From Agarilytica rhodophyticola (GTDB lineage Bacteria > Pseudomonadota > Gammaproteobacteria > Pseudomonadales > Cellvibrionaceae), in the NCBI RefSeq assembly GCF_002157225.2, contig NZ_CP020038.1, forward strand, positions 372,001-436,000: a stretch of 64,000 bases of DNA, written 5' to 3'. Position numbers and translations under genes: made by a program. How positions within the stretch are numbered: the stretch's first letter is position 1; every line of letters starts with the position of its first letter. Positions 17,941 to 27,246 of the stretch are shown piece by piece. Below the pieces are notes generated by a model. It saw nothing but the letters and a program-made list of their open reading frames with translations. It was not told where the DNA came from and ran no database searches.

Positions 17941-18285
17941 ACGAATTGAGGTTTCCGTGGATGTCGGCAGTTCTTACGCGAACGCTTGGTAAAAGTTAAT
18001 TGTTGGGGGTTTGAATTTTATTATGCAAAACTGTTCGATCGAAAAATTAAAAAAGGCGCAAAGGAAAGCTATTTATTGTTTTAGCTGTTGACTGTATACG
18101 CTTCAAACGTTCCGAATACCAATTTGTTTTAAGTCGGGGTATATAAAGACAATAAAGGAAGGTAAAACGGAAGTGCTCGACCGCTAGATATATGTAGTAT
18201 AGCCACAAATTTATGTTAGTGCAAAGTATCAAGGATCACATTCTTGATATAGATTCAGAATTATGATCCATTGATGGACATTAAT
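17941..18285 (-). promoter_or_regulatory. rho promoter and leader region
   Basis: 345 bases between trxA and rho with no convincing gene; a 61-codon frame inside has no Shine-Dalgarno or recognisable product. In E. coli the rho leader is long and mediates autogenous Rho-dependent attenuation. The position and length here fit that, but I see no specific structure that proves it. Confidence 0.45.
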
Positions 18286-18612
18286 TTACAAACTAGCGTC
18301 TATGAAATCTTTAAGTTGAGCTTTTGACAAGGCACCTACTTTCGTTCCTTCAGCGTTGCCACCTTTAAATATCATAAGGGTTGGAATACCGCGAATATTG
18401 AACTTAGCTGGTGTTTCTTTGTGCGCATCCACATCCATTTTGCAAATCTTAATCTTGCCTTCATATTCCTTAGCCAGTTCATTCAGCACTGGTGCGATCA
18501 TTTTGCAAGGACCACACCAAGCTGCCCAAAAGTCCACTAATACGGGGCCTTCGCTACCTAATACATCTTCATCAAAGCTGGCATCGCTGACGTGTACGAT
18601 CGCATCACTCAT
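18286..18612 (-). CDS. trxA: Thioredoxin 1
   Basis: A 108-residue thioredoxin with the active site WCGPC (C33, C36) in [17 protein letters not shown], the cis-proline loop [12 protein letters not shown] and the expected length. It reduces protein disulfides in the cytoplasm with electrons from thioredoxin reductase. Its position upstream of rho is conserved from E. coli to Pseudomonas. Confidence 0.97.
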   Translation of the reverse strand: MSDAIVHVSDASFDEDVLGSEGPVLVDFWAAWCGPCKMIAPVLNELAKEYEGKIKICKMDVDAHKETPAKFNIRGIPTLMIFKGGNAEGTKVGALSKAQLKDFIDASL

Positions 18613-18818
18613 AATTTTTCTCCGAACCTAATAAATGTCAATGTGGCCAATAATAAGGACACTCAGAGTCTGTGACAATATCTTAATAAGCATTGCGTCG
18701 AGACTCTGATCATAAGCGGCCAAATATCTAACTAGAATATAAGGCCTGATTTTTATGTTTCAATGCTTATTGAGTATTTTGTGATAAATGGTAGCACTCG
18801 ACAGAGCTCATGTAGCCG

Positions 18819-20924
18819 CTAACTTGAAAGTTGTGCGAGTAACTGAGACTGTGTTGGCGCCGAAATACCCTGTTCTACCTGGGTATAAATACCATTTTTA
18901 TCCAAACACCATCGCTGCCTTGAGTCCTCTATATAGAGTAGCAGCTCATTATGTACTCGTTGCACTAGCTCTGCCGAAGTGATCGGAAAAGCAGTCTCTA
19001 CACGACGTGTAAGATTACGTTCCATTAAGTCGGCACTGGCGCAATAAATTTTTTCTCGGGCATTCTCAAAATAATACACACGGGTGTGCTCTAAAAAACG
19101 TCCTATTGTCGAGAATACACGTATATTCTCTGAGACACCCTCTATTCCGGGGCGTAAGCAACACATCCCTCGAATCAATAAGTCTATTTGAACACCTGCT
19201 TGAGAAGCTTTATAGAGGGCTTGGATAACTTTTGGTTCAGTTAAACCATTACATTTTAAAATAATTCTTCCTTGTTGGCCTTCAGCCGTAGCCTTAATTT
19301 CTCCATCAATAAGCTTCAGTAACTGTCTTTTAAGCGTAAATGGAGCATGCAAAACCTTATCCATTCGCTCGGTTTTACCCATACCTGTGAGCTGCTGGAA
19401 GACTCTGTGCACGTCTTCACCCATAACTTCGTCGGCAGTTAAATATGAGTAATCGGTATACAAACGTGCATTACCACTATGGTAATTACCTGTTCCCAAG
19501 TGTACATAGCGCTTGAGATTATCTCCCTCCCTGCGCACGATCAATATCATTTTGGCATGTGTTTTATAGCCTACGACGCCATAGACTACAACTACACCTG
19601 CTTCCTGTAAGCGGCTGGCGAGCTCAAGATTTTCCTCTTCGTCAAAGCGTGCTCTGAGTTCCACAACAACAGTAACTTCCTTGCCATTACGTGCAGCGTC
19701 AACAAGCGCATCGACGATTGAGGAATTGGTACCCCCGGAGCGATAAAGCGTTTGCTTAATCGCTACTACATTGGGATCGTTAGCGGCTTGTCTTAACAGC
19801 TGAATAACAGGAGTAAACGATTCAAAAGGGTGAAGTAGTAAATAATCTTTGCGGGATACAGCATCAAAAATATTATCTTTGCGGCTTAATCCCTTAGGCA
19901 TTTTAGGGGTAAACGGGGGGTATAGAAGCTCCGGCTTATTCACCATGGAAAGTAGACTGAACAAGCGTTTGATGTTCACAGGGCCATTTACCCGATATAG
20001 TTCTTGCTCAGTAAGGCCCACCTCTTTGAGCAAAAAGTCGGTCGTTTCTTTCGGACAGTTATCGGCCACTTCGAGGCGTACCGCAGTGCCGAAACGACGA
20101 GAATGTAACTCGCCGCGTAAAGCACGAGCAAGATCCGCGATACCTTCCACATCAACATCCAGGTCGGCATTACGTGTAATCCGAAACTGGTAGCAACCGC
20201 GAATTTTCATGCCAGGGAACAGCCGATCTGCATGGGCATGAATCATTGAAGATAAGAAGACAATATTGTGGCCCTCACCTCCCAACTCAGGCGGTAACTC
20301 AATCAGCCTTGGTAAAGAGCGAGGCGCTGGCACTACTGCGTAGTTAAGGTCGCGGCCAAAGGCGTCATTACCTTCAAGTTCGATAATAAAATTTAGACTT
20401 TTGTTTACTAAGCGAGGAAAAGGATGAGCGGGGTCGATGCCGATTGGGCTGATGATCGGTAACACGTTACAGTTGATGTACTCTTCTATCCATTCGTACT
20501 GTTCAGCGGTCCAGTCTCTGCGCCTCAGAAAGTAGATATTTTCGCGGGCAAGCTCAGGAATCAAAATGTCATTCAAAATCTGGTACTGGGAATCTACTAC
20601 TTTATGGCACTGCTCGCTTATTTCTCGCAAAACCTCTCTTGGATGTTGACCATCAGGGCCGATGCTCTCGCGCTCATATTTAATACTTTGCATGAGGCCG
20701 GCGACCCGTATCTCGAAAAACTCGTCGAGATTTGAGCTAAAAATTAAAAGAAATTTGAGACGTTCCAGAAGAGGATGCTCTGCAGCTGTTGCTTGGGCGA
20801 GAACCCGCTGGTTAAATGCTAGGTTGCTTACTTCTCGATTTATATAGTACGCCGGATTGTCCAGCGCGATTGGCTCTTTAACAGGTTCTACGGTTTGCTC
20901 ATTAGGGGTTTCTATCTCTGTCAT
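18819..20924 (-). CDS. ppk: Polyphosphate kinase 1
   Basis: The 701-residue enzyme polymerises inorganic polyphosphate from ATP. It shows the N-terminal NREVSNLAFNQRVL and SSNLDEFFEIRVAG motifs, the IDPAHPFP and ALRGELHSRRFG regions, the catalytic histidine in GYKTHAKM (H456) and the second conserved histidine in FLEHTRVYYFEN, followed by SADLMERNLTRRVETAFPI. Length matches the PPK1 family. In Pseudomonas an exopolyphosphatase gene (ppx) lies next to ppk beside trxA; here none is present, and 206 non-coding bases separate ppk from trxA. Confidence 0.96.
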   Translation of the reverse strand: MTEIETPNEQTVEPVKEPIALDNPAYYINREVSNLAFNQRVLAQATAAEHPLLERLKFLLIFSSNLDEFFEIRVAGLMQSIKYERESIGPDGQHPREVLREISEQCHKVVDSQYQILNDILIPELARENIYFLRRRDWTAEQYEWIEEYINCNVLPIISPIGIDPAHPFPRLVNKSLNFIIELEGNDAFGRDLNYAVVPAPRSLPRLIELPPELGGEGHNIVFLSSMIHAHADRLFPGMKIRGCYQFRITRNADLDVDVEGIADLARALRGELHSRRFGTAVRLEVADNCPKETTDFLLKEVGLTEQELYRVNGPVNIKRLFSLLSMVNKPELLYPPFTPKMPKGLSRKDNIFDAVSRKDYLLLHPFESFTPVIQLLRQAANDPNVVAIKQTLYRSGGTNSSIVDALVDAARNGKEVTVVVELRARFDEEENLELASRLQEAGVVVVYGVVGYKTHAKMILIVRREGDNLKRYVHLGTGNYHSGNARLYTDYSYLTADEVMGEDVHRVFQQLTGMGKTERMDKVLHAPFTLKRQLLKLIDGEIKATAEGQQGRIILKCNGLTEPKVIQALYKASQAGVQIDLLIRGMCCLRPGIEGVSENIRVFSTIGRFLEHTRVYYFENAREKIYCASADLMERNLTRRVETAFPITSAELVQRVHNELLLYIEDSRQRWCLDKNGIYTQVEQGISAPTQSQLLAQLSS

Positions 20925-21374
20925 TACCAGGGTTTCCGCTTCTTCAACATGTTGAGGCTTTCTAGGATCGATTATACCTTGTAGTTTATGACAGGTATTA
21001 CTTCAATATTGCAGATTTCATTGGGACTCTTCCTTTTAACTGAAAGCTATGGCCTGCTGATGTTTTTTTCAGCAAAACTATTTGATTGGCTAGTGTTCAT
21101 ACTGCTATTGCAAGCTGTGTTTGCTCATAGGTAAATCCGGACGAATCTCACTTCATCAACCCAAGTTTTTATGTAAGGCAATTAACAAATGTAGCCAGAG
21201 GATGAGGCCTAATTACTAAAAGTAACTACAGTTATAACTAGTATAAGGTGAATGGCACGGGGTGAAAGTTCTGAGATAAAAAAGTGACGTCCTAGGGAAC
21301 TGATCAAACATAGAATGGTATATGTATGCATATCACAGCAGCTATCATGTTGTGGATAGATAACAGGAATAGTA
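20925..21374. promoter_or_regulatory. Divergent intergenic region between ppk and the TVP38-like gene
   Basis: 450 bases without a credible gene. It must contain the ppk promoter on the minus strand and that of the two-gene unit on the plus strand. I see no tRNA, no strong hairpin and no trace of ppx. Confidence 0.4.
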
Positions 21375-22049
21375 ATGAAAAAACGATTATTATTAATTAT
21401 GGGAATCGCTGTTGTGGTTTCCATATTTATAGGCTTCGACCTAAAGCAATACTTGGCGCTCGATAGCTTAACCGCGTGGGTAGCCGAAGAACCTTTGCAA
21501 GCTGGTTTAGCGTTTGCCTTTTTGTATTTTATTGTGGCTAGTTTAAGTTTGCCCGGAGCTGGGCCTTTATCTCTTGTTGCCGGTGCCGTGTTTGGCCTTT
21601 GGTACGGAGTACTTATTGTATCTTTTGCCAGTTCTCTAGGTGCCACTATTGGGATGCTTATCTCCAGGTCTCTTTTACAGGAGTGGGTACAAAAGCGTTT
21701 TGCAAGTGCTCTGGAGAAAGTAAATAAAGGTGTAGAAAAAGATGGAGCGCTTTATTTATTCTCAATGCGACTTATTCCCCCTATTCCTTTTTTCGTTATT
21801 AATCTTGTTTTTGGCTTAACTAAAATCAAGGCCCCAACATTTTATCTCGTCAGTCAACTGGGAATGTTGCCAGCTACGATGATATACGTAAATGCCGGTG
21901 CTAGTTTAGGTAGGGTTGAAAACATTTCTTTTTTTGAAATATTTCAGCCAGAAATTATTTTATCCTTCGCGGCTCTAATTGCATTCCCATTTGTAGTTAA
22001 GCTAATTATGAACAAAACTAAAATATTTAATCAGTCATCAGATGCCTAA
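21375..22049 (+). CDS. TVP38/TMEM64 family inner-membrane protein
   Basis: A 224-residue membrane protein of the SNARE-associated/VTT group (PF09335). It has an N-terminal helix (about 3-22), then SLPGAGPLSLVAGAVFGLWYGVLIVSFASSLGATIGMLISR with the family's re-entrant glycine- and proline-rich loops, the FSMRLIPPIPFFVINLVFG segment carrying the conserved Arg and double Pro, and further helices to the C-terminus. Relatives are thought to move lipids or small solutes. It overlaps the following flavoenzyme gene by 8 bases, so the two are translationally coupled; such pairs and even fusions are known in other bacteria. The shared role is unclear. Confidence 0.85.
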   Translation: MKKRLLLIMGIAVVVSIFIGFDLKQYLALDSLTAWVAEEPLQAGLAFAFLYFIVASLSLPGAGPLSLVAGAVFGLWYGVLIVSFASSLGATIGMLISRSLLQEWVQKRFASALEKVNKGVEKDGALYLFSMRLIPPIPFFVINLVFGLTKIKAPTFYLVSQLGMLPATMIYVNAGASLGRVENISFFEIFQPEIILSFAALIAFPFVVKLIMNKTKIFNQSSDA

Positions 22050-23481
22050 AAACTCGAATAAATACGATGCTAATCTCGTTGTGATTGGTGCTGGTAGTGG
22101 CGGTTTGGTCAGTGCCTATATTGCTGCGGCAGTGAAAGCAAAAGTCTTCCTTATTGAAAAAGCCCACATGGGTGGTGATTGCCTCAATACTGGGTGCGTT
22201 CCAAGTAAAGCACTGATTCGTGCGGCCAAAGCGTGCCACCAAGCGAAACATGCTAATCGCTATGGTGTTCATGTCGATAATGTCCAAGTAGATTTCGCCG
22301 CAGTGATGGCGAGAGTGCATGAAGTTATCAAAGAAATTGAGCCACATGATTCTGTCGAACGTTACACTAGCCTTGGTGTAAATTGTATTCAGGGGGAAGC
22401 CAAAATTCTTTCGCCAAACAAAGTTGTAGTAGGTGATCGGGAGCTGACTACTCGTCATATTATTGTTGCTACTGGTGCAGGGCCTGCTGTCCCTCCTATT
22501 CCTGGTTTAGACACTATAGATTATTTAACTTCCGATAATTTATGGCAACTAAAAGAACTGCCAAAGCGTTTGCTAGTGGTTGGTGGTGGGCCTATCGGTT
22601 GCGAATTGGCGCAAGCATTTTCGCGCTTAGGAGCCAATGTCACCGTTGTAGATATGGCCGATAAATTGTTGCCGAGAGCTGACAATGATGTGTCTAGCTA
22701 TGTTCAAAACGCATTTGTTGAAGAAAATATTCAACTTAAATTAGGTGCGGGTTTAAAACGCTTCTCAGAAGGCCAAGCTATTGTTGAGAAAGATGGACAA
22801 GAAGAAACTATAGAGTTTGATAAAGTATTAATCGCGGTGGGTCGAAAACCCAATACTCAAGGTTTTGGTTTGCAAGAGCTAGGTGTTGAGCTCAACCCTA
22901 ATGGCACAGTAAAAGTCGATGAGTATATGCGTACCAGTGTGGAAGGTATTTTAGCGTGTGGTGATGTGGCAGGTCCTTATCAGTTTACTCATACGGCAAG
23001 TCATCAAGCGTGGTATGCAAGTGTGAATGCATTATTTGGTGGCTTTAAGAAGTTTAAGACAGACTACAGTACGATTCCTTGGGTAATTTTCACTGATCCT
23101 GAAGTGGCTCACGTCGGGGCAGCCGAAAATGACTTGATAAGTGCTGGGGTGGATTATGATGTTGTAAAATACGACCTTGATGAACTAGATCGTGCAATAG
23201 CTGATGGTGAAAACAAAGGCATGGTTAAAGTATTGATGCAAAAAGGCAAGGATCGGATCTTAGGTGCAACAATTGTGGGCTCCCATAGTGGTGAAATTAT
23301 TACCGAGTTTGTAGCTGCGATGAAAAATAAAAAAGGACTCAATAGTATTCTGGGAACCATTCACAGTTACCCTACTTGGAGCGAAGCGAATAAATACGCG
23401 GCAGGTAATTGGAAACGAGCTAATGCACCACAAACTTTGTTAAATTGGGTAGAAAAATACCACGCTTTTCGCAGACGTTAA
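22042..23481 (+). CDS. FAD-dependent disulfide oxidoreductase, mercuric reductase/dihydrolipoamide dehydrogenase-like
   Basis: The 479-residue protein has an FAD-binding Rossmann fold (VVIGAGSGGL, 13-22), the redox-active disulfide in GGDCLNTGCVPSK (C47, C52), an NAD(P)-binding GGGPIGCELAQAF and the C-terminal dimerisation domain. It therefore belongs to the class I pyridine-nucleotide disulfide reductases. Where lipoamide and mercuric reductases have a catalytic His-Pro-Thr near the C-terminus, this protein has HSYPTWSEAN, with tyrosine at the histidine position. It also lacks the N-terminal metal-binding and C-terminal vicinal cysteines of MerA, so mercury reduction is unlikely. The physiological substrate is unknown; coupling to the TVP38-like gene suggests a membrane-associated redox task. 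Confidence 0.85.
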   Translation: MPKNSNKYDANLVVIGAGSGGLVSAYIAAAVKAKVFLIEKAHMGGDCLNTGCVPSKALIRAAKACHQAKHANRYGVHVDNVQVDFAAVMARVHEVIKEIEPHDSVERYTSLGVNCIQGEAKILSPNKVVVGDRELTTRHIIVATGAGPAVPPIPGLDTIDYLTSDNLWQLKELPKRLLVVGGGPIGCELAQAFSRLGANVTVVDMADKLLPRADNDVSSYVQNAFVEENIQLKLGAGLKRFSEGQAIVEKDGQEETIEFDKVLIAVGRKPNTQGFGLQELGVELNPNGTVKVDEYMRTSVEGILACGDVAGPYQFTHTASHQAWYASVNALFGGFKKFKTDYSTIPWVIFTDPEVAHVGAAENDLISAGVDYDVVKYDLDELDRAIADGENKGMVKVLMQKGKDRILGATIVGSHSGEIITEFVAAMKNKKGLNSILGTIHSYPTWSEANKYAAGNWKRANAPQTLLNWVEKYHAFRRR

Positions 23482-23490
23482 GTCCTTAAG

Positions 23491-23525
23491 AGATTAGTCA
23501 CTAGTTGTAAGGTAGTGACTAATCT
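23491..23525. terminator. Bidirectional terminator-like hairpin between convergent genes
   Basis: A perfect 13-bp stem (AGATTAGTCACTA at 23491-23503 with TAGTGACTAATCT at 23513-23525) and 9-base loop sits between the flavoenzyme and the histidine kinase stops. A CTTTT tract follows on the plus strand; the minus-strand side lacks a T-run. Confidence 0.65.
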
Positions 23526-23550
23526 ACTTTTGGTCTCAGGCTGACTAGCG

Positions 23551-25959
23551 TTAAAAAACGCTTGTATCTTTATTTCCTAATCCTACTGATGCCAATGCTT
23601 CATTCAATTTATCAAGGGTTACAGGTTTACTTAAAAAATGATTCATACCGCATTCGAAAACCCTTTGTCGGTGTGAAGCTTCCACATGTGCCGTAAGCGC
23701 TATTATCGGTGTTGCTGCTATGGCTTGGTTCTTTTCTTCTTCGCGAATTTTTATGGTTGCATCAAAACCGTCCATCTCAGGCATTTCGCAATCCATCAAA
23801 ATTAAATCGTAGGATTTTTCATTCGATAAAAATATTTTTACTGCTTCATGGCCGTTTTCTGCAAAGTCTGGCTTTATTTCAAATTTCCCAAGTAGTCCTT
23901 CAATTACCATTCGATTAACTGCATTATCTTCTGCTACGAGCACACTTAGAGCGGAATGATTTGGTTTCTCAGAAATCTGAGACATAAGTGGGTTCAACTG
24001 CGTACCGTACCCCTGAGATATCAAAGTGTGCTTTAAATTTTGAATGGCGATAGGCCGGGGTATGATTGACGATACAGAGTAAAGCTGTGATTGGGAGAAA
24101 GATGAAGCCTGTTGGCTTGTTATTAACATTATGGGGATTGAATAGTATGCGTTAATACTCTGAATACGTTTTGCGATATCAAAGCCATCTGAATTTTGTG
24201 GATTATGGTCAATTAACACAAAATCATAAAGAGCATGATTTCCCTTTACTAAACTATCAGGGCTATTTGGTAATTCTTCAATACTTGTAAATGCTAAATT
24301 CCAACTAGGCGCGTGTTGGCGTAGTCCGTGAAGCATAATATCCGATAAATTTATTGCTAGTAATTTCTTTCCAGACAAGGCTAAGCTACAGCTTATAGGG
24401 TTTTTTTCTACCTCGACAACATCTATAGTAAAGCGGGATGTAAACCAAAAGGTTGAACCACTTCCCTGCTCACTTTCAATACCAATTTCACCGTCCATTA
24501 GCTCTGCTAATTGCTTACATATTGCAAGGCCCAGGCCGCTACCGCCAAATCTTCGTGTGGTTGAACTGTCTGCTTGCTGGAATGCTTCGAAAAGATTGTT
24601 TTGTTCTTTAAGTGATATGCCGATACCGCTGTCGCTAATTGAGAAGAGCAATTTAACACTGTTCTTATCAGCATTTCCTTGAGCACTAATATTTAAGGAA
24701 ACAAAGCCTTTTTTGGTAAATTTAAATGCGTTGCCTACAAGGTTTACAATAACTTGGCGAAGTCGTGTTGGGTCGCCAATAAGTAAGGTCGGTGTGTCTG
24801 GTGAAATATTACTGACCAGTTCGATATTTCTTTTGTTTGCTATAGGGCTAAACAGCTTGCAACAATCTTCTATAAGCTTTTCTAAATCGAAGTGAATTTT
24901 TTCTAACAGCATTCGTCCAGATTCAATTTTGGAGTAATCCAAAATATCATTGATTATCTCTAAAAGTGAATCTCCTGAACGATATAAAACATCTAAATAA
25001 TGTTTCTGATTATTGTTAAGTGGTGTATCGCGCAACATCTCAACCATGCCGACAACGCCATTTAATGGCGTTCTAATTTCATGGCTCATAGTCGCAATAA
25101 ATTCACTTTTAGCCTTGTTGGCTGCTTTTGCTTCTGCAATTAGTCGCCGTGTCTCTAGTTTTTGTTGCTTCTCTTCTAGTAATACAAACTCAATTGCACG
25201 CTTTTGCTCTAGGCACTGAATATAATCACGATGTAAGTTTTCAATAACCTCAATTATTTTATCTAATTCATCGTTATCTAAACTCGTTATTCTGTCATAG
25301 GAGAGCGATAATGGTTCGGGAAAGCTATTTGCAGATATAGTATCGACGTTGTTAAGCACATCGAGTTGTTTGTTAACTTGACTGACTCGTTGGAAAATAA
25401 ATTTTCTTAAGAAAAGTAGCAAACCTAATATTGATAAACCTATTGTTAGAGTTTCTAATATTAAATATGTAGCGAGGTGTTTAAATGTTTCTGCCGAGAA
25501 AAAACTTTCTTGTGCATATATTTCTAATTCTAAGGTTCCAGTACTATAGTCATCTATATGTTTAATGGTGGTTGATACGCCCCAGAAAAAGTTCTTAATT
25601 TCATTGGTAAAATAGTTGTATTGTTTTTTCTTATCGTCAAACCGCAAAGTGAGTTTAATGCGAGCCAAATTCTCAGAATTAACAAACTTGCCTAAGTGTT
25701 TGTCGAGTTTATTTATGTCGTTATCTAAAATCTGTATGATTAACGGAACCTCTACCCGCACCAGCGTTGCTATGCGCTTGTCTAAGTCTGCTTGTGTTCT
25801 AGCATGGGTCATCTTTAGCCAGGGGATTAGACTCACACAAATTGTAATGACCCCTATGATAAGGGCAACTTTAGTGACAGTCTTTGTAAGACTAGTGTTC
25901 GTCAAACCTAGATTCCTCCCATTAATGAATAATGGCGTTTTATAAAATATAGTGATCAA
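23551..25959 (-). CDS. Hybrid sensor histidine kinase (BarA-like layout, no Hpt)
   Basis: An 802-residue membrane kinase. Two transmembrane helices (about 30-48 and 163-186) enclose a periplasmic sensor of roughly 110 residues with no domain I recognise. Then follow a HAMP/coiled-coil linker, the HisKA domain (EFIATMSHEIRTPL, phospho-acceptor H293), the ATPase domain (NLVGNAFKFT, DSGIGIS, RRFGGSGLGLAI), a first receiver-like domain (about 575-645) and a second receiver (VLVAEDN, phospho-acceptor D723, SKP lysine K778). In the first receiver the conserved lysine is arginine (IIPRPI) and the acidic pocket is missing, so it is probably degenerate. There is no C-terminal Hpt domain, so a separate phosphotransfer protein would be needed. 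The gene lies 12 bases after hemW on the same strand. Confidence 0.9.
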   Translation of the reverse strand: MITIFYKTPLFINGRNLGLTNTSLTKTVTKVALIIGVITICVSLIPWLKMTHARTQADLDKRIATLVRVEVPLIIQILDNDINKLDKHLGKFVNSENLARIKLTLRFDDKKKQYNYFTNEIKNFFWGVSTTIKHIDDYSTGTLELEIYAQESFFSAETFKHLATYLILETLTIGLSILGLLLFLRKFIFQRVSQVNKQLDVLNNVDTISANSFPEPLSLSYDRITSLDNDELDKIIEVIENLHRDYIQCLEQKRAIEFVLLEEKQQKLETRRLIAEAKAANKAKSEFIATMSHEIRTPLNGVVGMVEMLRDTPLNNNQKHYLDVLYRSGDSLLEIINDILDYSKIESGRMLLEKIHFDLEKLIEDCCKLFSPIANKRNIELVSNISPDTPTLLIGDPTRLRQVIVNLVGNAFKFTKKGFVSLNISAQGNADKNSVKLLFSISDSGIGISLKEQNNLFEAFQQADSSTTRRFGGSGLGLAICKQLAELMDGEIGIESEQGSGSTFWFTSRFTIDVVEVEKNPISCSLALSGKKLLAINLSDIMLHGLRQHAPSWNLAFTSIEELPNSPDSLVKGNHALYDFVLIDHNPQNSDGFDIAKRIQSINAYYSIPIMLITSQQASSFSQSQLYSVSSIIPRPIAIQNLKHTLISQGYGTQLNPLMSQISEKPNHSALSVLVAEDNAVNRMVIEGLLGKFEIKPDFAENGHEAVKIFLSNEKSYDLILMDCEMPEMDGFDATIKIREEEKNQAIAATPIIALTAHVEASHRQRVFECGMNHFLSKPVTLDKLNEALASVGLGNKDTSVF

Positions 25960-25971
25960 TAGGTCCTGTAG

Positions 25972-27126
25972 CTAAATAAAGCTCTCTAACAATGTATTTA
26001 AAAAATTTCTCCCAAGAGAGCTAGGTATAATCCTGTGTTGATCATCTAATAACAATCCTTTTGCCGTCAACTTTTTAAGTTTTGGCATAATGTTCTCCTT
26101 TTTGAGGCCTGTTCTCTCTGAGTAGATTGAAAGCTCTATTCCGTCATTCAGTCGCAGGGCATTCATCATAAATTCTAAAGTCAGGTTTTCAGACGCGATA
26201 TTCTCAGTGTGTGCTGTATAACGCTTGTTTTTTGCCAAGTAATCTTTCGGTAGCCGGGTTTTGCGATAACGAAAAATTCGCTGTTCTTGCGGCATTGACA
26301 CTTTACCATGAGCGCCCGCTCCTATCGCCATATAGTCGCCAAACTGCCAGTAATTCATATTGTGCCTGGAAGCCTTTGATGATTTGGCATAAGCGGATAC
26401 TTCATATTGCTTATATCCGGCGTCGGTAAGTGTTTGCTGACCTTGCTGAAAAATGTCGAGTAATAAATCTTCTTGTGGCAAAGCAGGTGGCTTAGAATAA
26501 AACTCTGTGTTTTGTTCAATAGTTAATTGGTACCAGGATAGATGTGTCGGTTGTAGGCTTATCGCTCGATTTAGATCCGATATTGCTTGTGGCACTGATT
26601 GCTGAGGTAAACCATGCATCAGGTCGATATTGAAATTACTAAAACCTCCTGCGACGGCACGATTAATTGCAGACTCTGCTTCTTGGGCGCTATGAATTCT
26701 CCCAAGGCGCTGTAAATGTGAGGAGTTAAAACTTTGTACCCCAAGTGATAAGCGGTTTACGCCAGTGTTGCGAAGTGCCGAAAAGTCATGATATTCCACG
26801 GTTCCAGGGTTTGCTTCGAGAGTTATCTCTGCCTGAATATCAATACCAATAGTGTTATCTACCATATCAATGATGCTGGCAATTGCTGAGTTTGGTAATA
26901 AACTAGGGGTGCCGCCGCCAAAGAAAATAGATGTAATTGGGCGGCCCTGAGCCATCTCTTTGTCGTTGTTTAAGTCATCAGCAAGTGCTTTGACATAGTC
27001 GTCGGTTGGGATTTCTGTTTTAGCAACGTGTGAATTAAAGTCACAATAAGGACATTTACGTACACACCAAGGAATATGTACATAAAGGGATAATGGTGGT
27101 AATTGCAGTTGGCAGCTATGCTTCAT
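25972..27126 (-). CDS. hemW: Radical SAM heme chaperone / coproporphyrinogen oxidase-like HemW
   Basis: A radical SAM protein with the 4Fe-4S cysteines in WCVRKCPYCDF right after the start, followed by FFGGGTPSLL, ITLEANPGT, NRLSLGVQSF and MHGLPQQ. These are features of HemW, once called oxygen-independent coproporphyrinogen III oxidase and now regarded as a heme chaperone. The frame stays open to an ATG at 27261, but those extra 45 residues have no family counterpart and would overlap the divergent gene. I chose the ATG at 27126, 384 residues, although its Shine-Dalgarno is poor. In Pseudomonas hemW follows rdgB directly; here another gene sits between them. Confidence 0.9.
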   Translation of the reverse strand: MKHSCQLQLPPLSLYVHIPWCVRKCPYCDFNSHVAKTEIPTDDYVKALADDLNNDKEMAQGRPITSIFFGGGTPSLLPNSAIASIIDMVDNTIGIDIQAEITLEANPGTVEYHDFSALRNTGVNRLSLGVQSFNSSHLQRLGRIHSAQEAESAINRAVAGGFSNFNIDLMHGLPQQSVPQAISDLNRAISLQPTHLSWYQLTIEQNTEFYSKPPALPQEDLLLDIFQQGQQTLTDAGYKQYEVSAYAKSSKASRHNMNYWQFGDYMAIGAGAHGKVSMPQEQRIFRYRKTRLPKDYLAKNKRYTAHTENIASENLTLEFMMNALRLNDGIELSIYSERTGLKKENIMPKLKKLTAKGLLLDDQHRIIPSSLGRNFLNTLLESFI

Positions 27127-27246
27127 ATATTGTTTTGGTGGTTTACATAATGTGAAAATGTAATGTGATTCAACTTTATTGTGATCTCTGGCCTGATAGA
27201 ATGGCGCTCTTATGTGTATGTGGTCAAGGATATATAGGAAATTATA

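Noticed and set aside
18047-18232. 61-codon frame in the rho leader
   Set aside because: No Shine-Dalgarno and no recognisable product; the region is better explained as rho leader.
22027-22458. 143-codon minus-strand frame
   Set aside because: Antisense to the redox-active N-terminus of the flavoenzyme, which is clearly conserved.
22042-23481. Mercuric reductase (merA)
   Set aside because: No heavy-metal-binding N-terminus, no C-terminal cysteine pair, no mer genes nearby, and the catalytic histidine region differs.
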